Below, one piece after another: positions 1 to 7,790 of a DNA stretch of 64,000 nt. Source of the stretch: Enterobacter kobei (lineage in GTDB: Bacteria > Pseudomonadota > Gammaproteobacteria > Enterobacterales > Enterobacteriaceae). Positions within the stretch are counted from its first letter, which is position 1. Each line of letters starts with the position of its first letter. Under the pieces are notes generated by a model. It ran no database searches. It saw only the letters and a list, made by a program, of their open reading frames with translations, and had not been told where the DNA came from. The stretch is taken from NCBI RefSeq assembly GCF_018323985.1, contig NZ_AP024590.1:1116001-1180000 (forward strand). The letters run 5' to 3'. The position numbers and the translations under genes are program-made.

Positions 1-396
1 GGGGCTACCGAAGTGTCAACTTCACAATTTGGTGTTTTTCAGGGGATGGATAATTTCACAGGGCGTTTTAGTGGTTCGCGTCAGCATGAACCCTTCACAT
101 TCCGTAAAGAGATCGACAAATTAACTCCGTTTTTGTTCATTGCAGTTTGCCAAAGCAAACGTTTTAAAAAAGCTGAGTTTAAATACTATGAAACATCTCC
201 TGCCGGGATAGAGGTTGAAACATTCAATGTAATTATGGATGAGGTGGGTATCAGCACCTATAATTTCGGTCATGCGTATGCTCCCGGCGCTATTCAGTCG
301 AATATGAATGAAATCATAGGATTCCGATCAACTAAAATAACAGTGCGTTATTTGCCTGGTAATATTTCATATTCAGATTCCTGGTATGGAGAATAA
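1..396 (+). CDS. Hcp-like type VI secretion tube protein, 3' part (5' end outside window)
   Basis: The frame is open to the first base of the window, so the gene is cut at its 5' end; a GTG at 13 is not needed as a start. The visible part (about 130 residues) matches the C-terminal two thirds of Hcp proteins: the run HEPFTFRKEIDKLTPFLF corresponds to the Hcp strand with H(K/R)PFxFxKxxDKxxPLL, followed by the AEFKYYET strand and a C-terminal SDSWYGE resembling the usual SDDWR ending. Hcp forms hexameric rings stacked inside the type VI secretion sheath and can carry effectors. It is divergent from standard Hcp, so an orphan or specialised Hcp is possible. No other T6SS gene is in the window. 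Confidence 0.6.
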   Translation, partial: GATEVSTSQFGVFQGMDNFTGRFSGSRQHEPFTFRKEIDKLTPFLFIAVCQSKRFKKAEFKYYETSPAGIEVETFNVIMDEVGISTYNFGHAYAPGAIQSNMNEIIGFRSTKITVRYLPGNISYSDSWYGE

Positions 397-447
397 AACT
401 ATTATTTTAACTGAAGCTTGCAGCGGCTTGATGTTGAATGCAGATAT

Positions 448-495
448 GGCGACGGGCCTGAGCCTGTCGCCTGCCATCAGGCTTTTGCCTGATGG
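448..495. terminator. Paired hairpins between the convergent hcp-like gene and alaE
   Basis: Two inverted repeats stand side by side: 448-457 with 462-471 (10-bp stem with one G-T pair) and 474-482 with 487-495 (perfect 9-bp stem, TTTT loop). The second overlaps the alaE stop codon at 477-479. No long U tract follows, but the position between convergent genes suggests transcription end or mRNA 3' protection. Confidence 0.45.
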
Positions 496-926
496 TAATG
501 ACTCACTCTGAACAAGCGACGGCAGTAATCAAGGAAGTAGCCGTAGGCCGCACCCATCAGCATCGACACCACGATATTCGAACTCACCGCCGCGACAATC
601 TGCTGCCAGTCTGCGCCCACCGTCAGCAAAATCGCCACGTAAACCGGTGACTGAAAGGTCACATAGGCCGCAATATCTGCCAGATTTTTCATCCAGCCCG
701 CCGGTGTATAGCGACGCGCCATGCGCATAATCGCATCGCGGTACAGGCCGTAGGGCCAGGCAATCAGGATGTTGACCGGGATTGCCACCAGACGTGACGA
801 GAGCGACTGCTCAAAGCTCATGCCCGACAGGAAAACCTCAATCAACATGTTCACCACCGAACAGTAGACCACCATGGCAAAGGTGTCGGCCACGGCGTGA
901 CGCAGGCGTGACTGTGGAGAGAACAT
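477..926 (-). CDS. alaE: L-alanine exporter AlaE
   Basis: 149 residues, the same length as E. coli AlaE (YgaW) and near identical at the N-terminus (MFSPQSRLRHAVADTFAMVV) and through the CRRLF region at the C-terminus. Four hydrophobic segments predict an inner-membrane protein that exports L-alanine using the proton motive force and prevents toxic build-up from peptide breakdown. In E. coli it lies near stpA, ygaP and yqaE. Here yqaE is also close, so this is the conserved backbone. The ATG at 926 is preceded by a good AGGAGCG-type ribosome site. Confidence 0.95.
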   Translation of the reverse strand: MFSPQSRLRHAVADTFAMVVYCSVVNMLIEVFLSGMSFEQSLSSRLVAIPVNILIAWPYGLYRDAIMRMARRYTPAGWMKNLADIAAYVTFQSPVYVAILLTVGADWQQIVAAVSSNIVVSMLMGAAYGYFLDYCRRLFRVSHYHQAKA

Positions 927-1156
927 GTTAACGCTCCTGTAAGGAAATAATATCGTGTTATTCGCCGATGCAGCCAGCGTAATGAAGGGAGTTGTTTGTC
1001 AGGGATAGAGTATATCGCTACCTGTAAACGCACAATTAGCGATTAATTTTTATTTGTCGCGCTTTTGTAAATAAAATACTCTGCGGACGGACGATTGTTT
1101 AGCGCTGCGTTATTTTGCGCGGGGAGCGGGTTAAATGGCTTTTGAATCAGAGGCTT
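927..1156. other. Intergenic region upstream of alaE
   Basis: About 230 bases with no convincing gene. It must hold the alaE promoter (minus strand). AT-rich stretches around 1035-1080 are compatible with that, but no sharp -35/-10 pair stands out. Confidence 0.4.
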
Positions 1157-1184
1157 GAAAAAAGGCGGTGAGTAAGCTCACCGC
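1157..1184 (-). terminator. Rho-independent terminator of the YodC-like gene
   Basis: Read on the minus strand, an 8-bp GC-rich stem (GCGGTGAG with CTCACCGC at 1165-1172 and 1177-1184, loop TAAG) is followed directly by seven T (1157-1163). It lies 18 bases past the stop of the minus-strand gene at 1203. Confidence 0.85.
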
Positions 1185-1202
1185 AGGATGATGAAAGGCT
1201 GC

Positions 1203-1382
1203 TTAACAGACGCCGAAATCGCCGTCTTCTTTATACGGCGTGACGTCCACGGCTTTTAGCGTGAACTTTTCACCCTGTTCATCATTGACGCGTACCGCCA
1301 CGATTTGATCGTCGTTTACTTCGATAACTTTCAGTTTGGGGCCGCCCATACGCGGTTGTACCAGATCGCCTGCTGAAAACAT
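1203..1382 (-). CDS. YodC-like (DUF2158) small protein
   Basis: A 59-residue frame beginning MFSAGDLVQPRMGGPKLKV and ending in Cys. The pattern FxxGDxVxxxxGGPxxxV is that of the YodC/DUF2158 family, small cytosolic beta-rich proteins of unknown role. An AGGAG sequence just upstream of the ATG, a strong terminator just downstream and an even mix of codons support a real gene. It is divergent from yqaE across about 146 bases. The family assignment rests on a short motif, so the function is open. Confidence 0.75.
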   Translation of the reverse strand: MFSAGDLVQPRMGGPKLKVIEVNDDQIVAVRVNDEQGEKFTLKAVDVTPYKEDGDFGVC

Positions 1383-1528
1383 AATTGCACTCCTTCATGA
1401 ATAGTATGACTGCGTAAAGCAGAGTAAAAGCATAAGACGAAACTGGCGATAGCCGCCACAATGACTACGCTTAAAAAGAAATTGTCTTTTTTTACAATAA
1501 CCTGGATTTTGCTTGCAAGGGAGTAGTT

Positions 1529-1687
1529 ATGGGTTTCTGGCGTATTGTTATTACCATTATTCTTCCGCCATTGGGCGTATTGCTGGGAAAAGGCTTCGGC
1601 TGGGCCTTTATTCTGAACATTATCCTGACGCTGCTGGGTTATATCCCCGGTCTTATCCATGCGTTCTGGGTGCAGTCACGTAACTAA
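1529..1687 (+). CDS. yqaE: YqaE, Pmp3/UPF0057 family small membrane protein
   Basis: 52 residues starting MGFWRIVITIILPPLGVLLG, with two hydrophobic helices joined by a short loop and the PPLGV motif of the Pmp3 (UPF0057) family. These are small stress-associated membrane proteins. E. coli YqaE has the same size and neighbourhood (near alaE). The ATG follows GCAAGGGAG, a good ribosome site. Confidence 0.93.
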   Translation: MGFWRIVITIILPPLGVLLGKGFGWAFILNIILTLLGYIPGLIHAFWVQSRN

Positions 1688-1698
1688 CCTTTCTTTCC

Positions 1699-1722
1699 GG
1701 CGGGCAGGGCTTCCTGCCCGCC
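1699..1722. terminator. Strong hairpin between convergent yqaE and chemoreceptor gene
   Basis: A perfect 10-bp stem, GGCGGGCAGG (1699-1708) with CCTGCCCGCC (1713-1722) and loop GCTT, lies between two convergent stop codons (1687 and 1738). It can serve either strand, though the U tract is poor. Confidence 0.6.
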
Positions 1723-1737
1723 AGTCTTGCTTAACGC

Positions 1738-3396
1738 TTAAAACGTTTCCCAGTTCCCGTCACCCGCACTTGCCGTCGCTACCGCCGGGCGCAGCGTGGT
1801 TTTCGCTTTTGCCGCTGTGGTAACCGGGCGACGCAGCGTGTCGTTCACCTGAAACACGGCCACAGCCTGACGCAACTGATCGGCCTGCTCTTCCAGTGCC
1901 GCTGCGGCGGTGGCGGATTCCTGCACCAGCGCGGCGTTCTGCTGCGTGACGCTGTCCATCTGCGATACCGCCAGGCTTACCTGCTCAATGCCGCGACTCT
2001 GCTCATCCGACGCCGAGGCGATCTCACCCATGATGTCGGTTACGCGCGTAACGGCATTGACGATCTCTTTCATCGTTTCACCCGCTTCGGCAACCTGTGA
2101 CGAGCCGGTATCCACACGGCTGACGGATTTCTCAATCAGCGCTTTGATCTCTTTAGCGGCGCTGGCACTGCGGCTGGCCAGCGTACGCACTTCACCCGCC
2201 ACTACCGCAAATCCGCGACCCTGTTCCCCGGCACGCGCCGCTTCTACCGCCGCGTTAAGGGCGAGGATATTGGTCTGGAAGGCGATACCGTCAATCACGC
2301 TGGTGATCTGCACGATCTGCTGAGAACTGTCGGCAATGTCATTCATGGTGCGCACCACGTTGGTGACCACCTGACCGCCACGATCGGCAGTTTCCGATGC
2401 CGTACGGGCCAGTTGAGCGGCCTGACGGGCGTTATCGGTGTTCTGTTTCACCGTCGCCGTCAACTGCTCCATGCTGGCTGCGGTTTCTTCCAGCGACGCC
2501 GCCTGCTGTTCGGTACGCGAGGAGAGATCGTTATTCCCGGAGGAGATCTCTCCCGCACCGGTGTAGATCGAGTCGGAACTGCTGCGCACTGCACTGACGG
2601 TGGATACCAGCGATTGCTGCATCTCATGCAGACCACCGGCCAACTGGCTCATTTCATTGCGCCCCTGTGCGTCAATCTGACGGGTCAGATCGCCCCCGGC
2701 GATCGCGCGGATATGCGCCAGCATGTCCTGCAACGGTTTGAGCAACATGTGTTGCAGCCCCAGCCAGATGACCACAAACACCGCAACCATCACCAGCAAA
2801 ATCGTCCCCAGCGTCCACTGCATCTGGCTAAAGCTGTGCTGATTCTGTGCGGCCGCGGCTTTCAGCAGACCATTGTTTTCCGCACGCCACTGAGCATACG
2901 CGGTTTCCATCTCATCCTGCGCCTGCTGCGCATCCAGATTGCCGTAGGCCTCATAATTATTGGCTTTCAGATACTGGATCGACATCTGCAACACATCGTG
3001 CATCTGACGCCAGTTTTTCTCCATCAGCGCGGCAACCGCTTCATTCTGCCCGCCGATACGTTCAGTGCTTTTATAACTGTTGAAAAAGCCTTCTGATTTA
3101 CTGAGTGAATCGCCCGCCGTGGTCAGCAATTTATCGATGGCCGCCAGTGAGGCCGGATCGCGCTGATTTTTGAGAAAACGGATCGCAACGCGGGTCACAG
3201 TGACGCGGGTTTTGACAAGGGTGTTCACACTGTCGCTAAGATTTTCCTGCTGTGCGTTCAGTACGCCATATTGTTGAAAGTTGCTGCGATCGTTATCAAC
3301 CGCAGAATAGAACAACCCACCCGTCACCACCTGCAGGATGCAGAAAATGGAGAGCGCGAGGATGATCCCGGTGATGACTTTAATATTTTTAAGCAT
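1738..3396 (-). CDS. Methyl-accepting chemotaxis protein, Tsr-like
   Basis: 552 residues from the ATG at 3396, the start that aligns with Tsr/Tar (MLKNIKVITGIILALSIF); a longer frame upstream lacks family support. Order: N-terminal membrane helix, periplasmic four-helix ligand domain (about 30-190), second membrane helix (about 192-215), HAMP, then the signalling domain with methylation regions and the conserved hairpin tip, including GIAFQTNILALNAAVEAARA. It ends in NWETF, the tether that binds CheR and CheB, so it is a high-abundance type receptor able to adapt fully. The periplasmic domain is unlike Tsr in detail, so the ligand is unknown. A sigma-28 type promoter lies directly upstream. 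Confidence 0.93.
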   Translation of the reverse strand: MLKNIKVITGIILALSIFCILQVVTGGLFYSAVDNDRSNFQQYGVLNAQQENLSDSVNTLVKTRVTVTRVAIRFLKNQRDPASLAAIDKLLTTAGDSLSKSEGFFNSYKSTERIGGQNEAVAALMEKNWRQMHDVLQMSIQYLKANNYEAYGNLDAQQAQDEMETAYAQWRAENNGLLKAAAAQNQHSFSQMQWTLGTILLVMVAVFVVIWLGLQHMLLKPLQDMLAHIRAIAGGDLTRQIDAQGRNEMSQLAGGLHEMQQSLVSTVSAVRSSSDSIYTGAGEISSGNNDLSSRTEQQAASLEETAASMEQLTATVKQNTDNARQAAQLARTASETADRGGQVVTNVVRTMNDIADSSQQIVQITSVIDGIAFQTNILALNAAVEAARAGEQGRGFAVVAGEVRTLASRSASAAKEIKALIEKSVSRVDTGSSQVAEAGETMKEIVNAVTRVTDIMGEIASASDEQSRGIEQVSLAVSQMDSVTQQNAALVQESATAAAALEEQADQLRQAVAVFQVNDTLRRPVTTAAKAKTTLRPAVATASAGDGNWETF

Positions 3397-3433
3397 GACA
3401 GCCGTCCATAAGTGATCTGCAAGTGCATAAGAG

Positions 3434-3460
3434 TTATCGACGGCGGCAGGGGGATCTTTA
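3434..3460 (-). promoter_or_regulatory. Sigma-28 (FliA) promoter for the chemoreceptor gene
   Basis: On the minus strand the sequence reads TAAAGATC, 11 bases, GTCGATAA, very near the FliA consensus TAAAGTTT-N11-GCCGATAA with the exact spacing. The -10 element is 37 bases before the ATG at 3396. It ties the receptor to the flagellar regulon. Confidence 0.85.
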
Positions 3461-3483
3461 CGCACATTTAGTTAACATGTGCA

Positions 3484-3513
3484 TAAAAATTAGCCCCGGC
3501 GGAGATCCGGGGC
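3484..3513 (-). terminator. Terminator after the dcm-like gene
   Basis: On the minus strand GCCCCGG (3507-3513) pairs with CCGGGGC (3493-3499), followed by TAATTTTTAT (T tract within 3484-3491). It lies just past the methyltransferase stop at 3522 and ahead of the sigma-28 promoter, insulating the chemoreceptor gene. Confidence 0.75.
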
Positions 3514-3521
3514 GGATAAGA

Positions 3522-4943
3522 TTAACCGGCGGTGCGCTGCGCAACGGCGCGGGCGATATACGGCTCCAGTAAACGGGCTACCGCGGCGAACACCGGCACG
3601 ACCACGGAATTGCCGAACTGGCGGTAGGCCTGCGTATCAGACACCGGGATGCGGAACGGGCGTCCGCCGGGGGTTTCAAAGCCCATCAGCCGCGCGCACT
3701 CTACCGGCGTAAGGCGGCGAGGACGGCGCGCCTGATTCGCCGGATCGGCAAAGGCGGTTTCGCCCAGCGCATGATCCCAGCCGCGATCGACGAGGATCTC
3801 CGAGCCATCTTTGTGATAGCGCGCGGACAGCGTGCGGGTAACCACGTCCGGGCGCGTGGGATCCACCAGTCCGAAGCCAAAACCGTTGCCCTTCGCCTGA
3901 TGTTTTTTGGCGTAGCGATAGAGGAAATCCCACAGCTTTTCTGACAGCACATATTTGCTGTCGACCACCGGATCCAGCAGCTCGCCGAAGGTGGGACGCT
4001 GCGCCGGATAAAAGCGTTTGATGTCACGCAGGGTAAAATTGCTGTGAATGTTCAGGTCGCGACGAAAACCCACCAGCACAATGCGCTCGCGGTGCTGGGG
4101 TAAAAAATGCCTGCCATCGATGATTTTCGGGTCGTCTTTGCCACTCCCTGCGGCATCTGCCACTTCGTAGCCCAGCTCGTCCAGCGTCTCCATGATCACG
4201 CTGAAAGTTTTGCCCTTATCGTGGCTCTTCAGGTTTTTGACGTTTTCGAGGACAAAAATCGCTGGCTGTTTGGCTTTGATGATGCGCGCCACGTCAAAGA
4301 ACAGTGTGCCCTGTGCTTCACATTCAAAACCGTGGGCGCGGCCCAGCGCGTTCTTCTTGCTGACGCCCGCGAGGCTGAACGGCTGGCAGGGAAAACCGGC
4401 GAGCAGCACGTCATGATCGGGAATGGTGCGGTCAATATGCGCGTAGGCCTGCGCTTCGGTGACCTCAGGGTTATCGCTCAGGGTCACTTCCCGAATGTCG
4501 CTGTTAAAGGTGTGCGCCGCCTCGTCGTTATACCAGTTGGCTTTGTAAGTGCGCACCGCGTTTTTGTTCCACTCGCTGGTGAACACGCACTGGCCGCCGA
4601 TGGCGTCAAAACCCTGTCTGATGCCGCCGATACCGGCAAATAAATCGATAAAACGGAACGCATAGTCGGGATGATGGGCAGGGGGGGAAGGCAACATCTT
4701 ACGCAGCAACGCTTCTTCACTGCTGGTCAGGGATTTGGGCGCGCACTTGCCGTTCACCCAGCGGTTGAGGGTTTCCCGGCTCCAGTCATTTTTGCCCAGT
4801 TTACGCAGCTGCTCGGCCACATATTTTTGTCCGTAGATCGCCAGCACGTTGTCCAGCAGCGCTCTGTCCCGCGCCTGCTGATCCTGCTCTTCTGCCTGCG
4901 CCTTCGCCAGCAGATCCTGAGCAATGACATCAAATTCCGACAT
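3522..4943 (-). CDS. dcm: DNA (cytosine-5)-methyltransferase, M.EcoRII/Dcm type
   Basis: 473 residues from the ATG at 4943, which has a strong AAGGAGA site; an upstream in-frame start gives 12 extra unmatched residues. All C5-MTase landmarks are present in order: FIDLFAGIGGIRQGF (AdoMet binding), the catalytic loop GFPCQPFS, the ENV motif (FVLENVKNLKSHDKGKTF), QHRERIVLVGF, and the C-terminal QFGNSVVVPV. The N-terminus (MSEFDVIAQDLL, later GKNDWSRETLNRW) resembles plasmid-borne M.EcoRII more than chromosomal E. coli Dcm, as I recall those sequences. The expected target is the inner C of CCWGG. No EcoRII-type nuclease and no vsr repair gene are adjacent, so it is a solitary methyltransferase here. 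Confidence 0.93.
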   Translation of the reverse strand: MSEFDVIAQDLLAKAQAEEQDQQARDRALLDNVLAIYGQKYVAEQLRKLGKNDWSRETLNRWVNGKCAPKSLTSSEEALLRKMLPSPPAHHPDYAFRFIDLFAGIGGIRQGFDAIGGQCVFTSEWNKNAVRTYKANWYNDEAAHTFNSDIREVTLSDNPEVTEAQAYAHIDRTIPDHDVLLAGFPCQPFSLAGVSKKNALGRAHGFECEAQGTLFFDVARIIKAKQPAIFVLENVKNLKSHDKGKTFSVIMETLDELGYEVADAAGSGKDDPKIIDGRHFLPQHRERIVLVGFRRDLNIHSNFTLRDIKRFYPAQRPTFGELLDPVVDSKYVLSEKLWDFLYRYAKKHQAKGNGFGFGLVDPTRPDVVTRTLSARYHKDGSEILVDRGWDHALGETAFADPANQARRPRRLTPVECARLMGFETPGGRPFRIPVSDTQAYRQFGNSVVVPVFAAVARLLEPYIARAVAQRTAG

Positions 4944-5075
4944 AGCATCTCCTTGGTTTAATGCGTGAAAATATATCACTCATTTGACCCAGCGCCTCAT
5001 TTCATTTGCGCAGCGCTACTTTTTTGTCATTGCTATACTCTGATTTCACCCCTCTGGTGGCCTTAAGGGTACTTT

Positions 5076-6866
5076 GTGCGTATTGCAACTATTACCAATG
5101 TCGCCTATGTCGCGACGGTTATTCTGACGCTCGCCTCTGGCGTAGCGCTGTTTATGGCGTCCAGCGCCGACCGCACGGAGCGTAAAGCCGTAGAGCAGCG
5201 CTATGTGCTGGATAAAACGACCGAAGATATTGAAACCGAAGTCTTTGCGCTAAGCGAACTGGCGCGTTCAATCGTCATCACGCCTAATCCTGAGGAGATC
5301 CAGCAACTCAAAGCCGGATTTGCCAAAGAGCGGTCGCTGGAAAAACACCTGGTGGCGGTGAAAGATGTTGGGGCCTCGCCAGACGAACTGCTGCTGTTGC
5401 GCGACGGGCTGGTGGTGCTCAAGGAACTCGAAGATGAGCAGCAGGCGGCGCTGGCGGCCGTTGAACGCGGTGCCGCCAGTGACGGTATGAAGATCGTTTT
5501 CGGCGCGGATTACGAGCAGCAGCTCGATCAGGCGCAGTACCGCTTTGATCACTTCCGACAGCTGCTGGATCAGCGGGCGCAGGTCGCGATCGGCGAGGCC
5601 ACCAAAAAATCCCAGTGGCTGCGCTCCCTGTCGGAAATCATGGTCGCGCTCACCGCGCTACTGTTTCTGTTTGTGCTGGGTTTTATCATTAAGCACCGTA
5701 TTTTGCGCCCGGTGGTTACGCTCAGCGACGTGGTTAATCGTCTGGCCTCGCAGGATTACGATGTCGAAACACCCGTGCTGGCGCAGGTGGACGAAATCGG
5801 CGACATGGCGCAGGCGATCCGTATCTTCCGTGAAAACGGCCTGGCACGGCAGCGGCTGGAGCGCGAGCGCGACGTCGACTGGGTGACGCGTAATCTGCTG
5901 GCGCGCATGACGCAGCGGCTCCAGGGCTGCGACACCCGCGACAGCATTCTGAAAGTGGTCGCGCTGTTCGTACCGCAAATCATCCCCGACATGAGCGGAC
6001 GGCTGTATATGCTTGACCGGCGCGCTAACCGCATGGTCTGCATGACGAACTGGCTGTCGCCCTCCGGTGACGACACGCCTTTTACTCCGGACTTTTGCTG
6101 GGCGCTCAAGCGCGGGCAGCTCCACAGTCCGGCCCGGGATACGGTGGATGTGCCCTGCGAGCATTTAGCGGCTGACATCGCCGGCAAGGCGATTTGCGTA
6201 CCTTTGATCGCGCAAAACAATATCATCGGTCTGCTGACCTTCGAGAACCGTGCGCCGGAGAAAGAGCCGCCTTACACCTATCTTGAACTGATCGCCGAAA
6301 CCCTGGCGCTGTCGCTGGCTAACCAGAAGCTGCGCGACACGCTGACCGAGCGGGCGATGTATGACTCTCTCACCGGGCTGCACAATCGTTATCATCTGGA
6401 AGAAACTCTTCGTACGCTGCTTGGCCGCGCCGAAGCGAAAAAAAGCGTGCTCAGTTGCCTGATGCTCGATATCGATCACTTCAAGCGTCTCAATGATACT
6501 TACGGGCATGAAGCGGGCGATCAGGTGCTGCGGGAAATCGCCCAGGTGATACAGCATGCGTTAAACGAGCGCGGCATGGCATTTCGCTACGGCGGGGAAG
6601 AGTTCCTCGTGATCCTGCCGGAAATGAACGAAGCCCAGGCACAGACCGTCGCCAGCAAACTGCTGATGGCTATCTCGTCACAGTCGATCATCTATGAATC
6701 TCAGGATATCGGCCCGGTGTCAGTTTCTATCGGCATCGCAACCTGGCCGGTACACGCCCGCGCCGATAACCTGATCCGCACCGCCGATCTGGCGCTCTAT
6801 CTCGCAAAAGAGCGCGGACGCGGGCAAATCGTGATGGCGAAAAATCTGGTGAAAGCAGGAGAGTAA
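5076..6866 (+). CDS. Membrane diguanylate cyclase (HAMP-GAF-GGDEF)
   Basis: 596 residues from a GTG at 5076 preceded by AAGGGT. Order: N-terminal membrane helix (about 5-28), an extracytoplasmic helical sensor region (about 30-180), a second membrane helix (about 188-208), HAMP (about 209-265), a GAF-like domain (about 275-425), and a C-terminal GGDEF domain. The active site reads GGEEF, with the preceding DIDHFKRLNDTYGHEAGD metal and substrate segment intact, so it should make cyclic di-GMP. The inhibitory RxxD site normally five residues before GGDEF is replaced by NERG, so product feedback at that site is not expected. The input signal is unknown. It may influence the adhesins encoded nearby, which is inference only. 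Confidence 0.9.
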   Translation: MRIATITNVAYVATVILTLASGVALFMASSADRTERKAVEQRYVLDKTTEDIETEVFALSELARSIVITPNPEEIQQLKAGFAKERSLEKHLVAVKDVGASPDELLLLRDGLVVLKELEDEQQAALAAVERGAASDGMKIVFGADYEQQLDQAQYRFDHFRQLLDQRAQVAIGEATKKSQWLRSLSEIMVALTALLFLFVLGFIIKHRILRPVVTLSDVVNRLASQDYDVETPVLAQVDEIGDMAQAIRIFRENGLARQRLERERDVDWVTRNLLARMTQRLQGCDTRDSILKVVALFVPQIIPDMSGRLYMLDRRANRMVCMTNWLSPSGDDTPFTPDFCWALKRGQLHSPARDTVDVPCEHLAADIAGKAICVPLIAQNNIIGLLTFENRAPEKEPPYTYLELIAETLALSLANQKLRDTLTERAMYDSLTGLHNRYHLEETLRTLLGRAEAKKSVLSCLMLDIDHFKRLNDTYGHEAGDQVLREIAQVIQHALNERGMAFRYGGEEFLVILPEMNEAQAQTVASKLLMAISSQSIIYESQDIGPVSVSIGIATWPVHARADNLIRTADLALYLAKERGRGQIVMAKNLVKAGE

Positions 6867-7008
6867 GGATGGGACTGGATCGGGCGCAGAATTAGCCCGT
6901 TTCATGGTGATGCTCTGGTATTTAGCAGCGCAGGGATCGTATTTTCACCGATACCCTGAACGGCCACGCGGTATTTGTGAAAATCTGAATACAGTCGCTG
7001 GATAATCA

Positions 7009-7030
7009 GGCCCAACGGTGGCGTTGGGCC
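7009..7030. terminator. Hairpin between convergent diguanylate cyclase and lipoprotein genes
   Basis: A perfect 9-bp inverted repeat GGCCCAACG/CGTTGGGCC with loop GTGG. It lies between the plus-strand cyclase (ends 6866) and the minus-strand operon (ends 7060). There is no U tract on either side, so termination is probable only by position. Confidence 0.45.
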
Positions 7031-7059
7031 AGAAAAGCGCGCTTATAAGCGAGGAAGCT

Positions 7060-7419
7060 TTAATTACATTTTCCTGTCGGGGCTTTCAGCGGGCCGCATT
7101 TATCGAAGTCCTGCAAGATATAGCCTTTACTCTGCATGCAGCTTTCAATCTTTTCGATACGATTTTTATGCTGCTCCAGACTTTCACCTGGATGAACATA
7201 ATTCCGGCTAAATTCATCTGGAGGGATGTTTTTATCCAGCCCGCAGCTGTAGAGATCCCGCGTACGTTGCGCGACGTCGGTATGCCCGAGTTGACCCGGT
7301 TTCTGAATGGTATGCGCATAGGGCGGGTGGCGGAAATTGGATGAATCAAGATCCGCCACCACGCAACCGGTAAGCATCAGCCCTGCGGCGGCCAGGCATG
7401 CAAGATGCCGGATCGCCAT
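7060..7419 (-). CDS. Small lipoprotein, second of a tandem pair
   Basis: 119 residues from the ATG at 7419, which forms TAATG with the stop codon of the upstream paralogue and so suggests translational coupling. ATGs 4 and 14 codons upstream are possible but fit the signal less well. The type II signal peptide ends in the lipobox LTGC with Cys at residue 19, giving an outer-membrane or periplasmic lipoprotein. It shares with its neighbour the pattern VVADxDSSN, a mid-region RTRDLYSCG segment, a Cys in ESCMQSKGY and the ending CGPLKAPTGKC. Four conserved Cys in the mature part could form disulfides. The family is not recognised. It is the last gene of the TpsB-acyltransferase-TpsA operon. Confidence 0.8.
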   Translation of the reverse strand: MAIRHLACLAAAGLMLTGCVVADLDSSNFRHPPYAHTIQKPGQLGHTDVAQRTRDLYSCGLDKNIPPDEFSRNYVHPGESLEQHKNRIEKIESCMQSKGYILQDFDKCGPLKAPTGKCN

Positions 7420-7781
7420 TAGTTTGTGCATAACCCAGTCGGGGCTTTCAGCGGGCCACATTCATCAAAACTGTAAACCTTATAGCCCTTGCCTTTCATA
7501 CAGCTCAGCACTTTATTGCGTCGCGCATTGAACTGTTCAGACGTTTCGCCCGCATAGGAACCGTTCAGGCTCCAGTGCGGATCGTCAAGATTCGCTTTTG
7601 GGTTCACGCCGCAGGCATACAGATCGGTTTTGCGCTGCTGCACGTTAGTGCGCCCGGCGGCGTCAGGTTTCTGGAACAATTTAATCCACGGCACATAGTC
7701 GTAGTTAGAAGAGTCCATATCAGCGACCACACAGCCTGTTAAGCTAAACATGCAGGCGATAAACGCGAGTTTCTTGATCAT
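7419..7781 (-). CDS. Small lipoprotein, first of a tandem pair
   Basis: 120 residues with signal peptide and lipobox LTGC (Cys 17). Mature protein features are VVADMDSSN, RKTDLYACG, LSCMKGKGY and the C-terminal CGPLKAPTGLC, all shared with the following gene, so the two are duplicates. The ATG at 7781 is only 9 bases after the stop of the giant exoprotein gene (7791-7793), and the ribosome site AAGGAA overlaps that stop, so it belongs to the same operon. The function is unknown. The position suggests a periplasmic or surface partner of the two-partner secretion system rather than a toxin immunity protein, but that is inference. Confidence 0.82.
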   Translation of the reverse strand: MIKKLAFIACMFSLTGCVVADMDSSNYDYVPWIKLFQKPDAAGRTNVQQRKTDLYACGVNPKANLDDPHWSLNGSYAGETSEQFNARRNKVLSCMKGKGYKVYSFDECGPLKAPTGLCTN

Positions 7782-7790
7782 GACAATTCC

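Noticed and set aside
1331..1660. 109-codon minus-strand frame over yqaE
   Set aside because: It is antisense to the well-supported yqaE gene and overlaps the YodC-like gene start.
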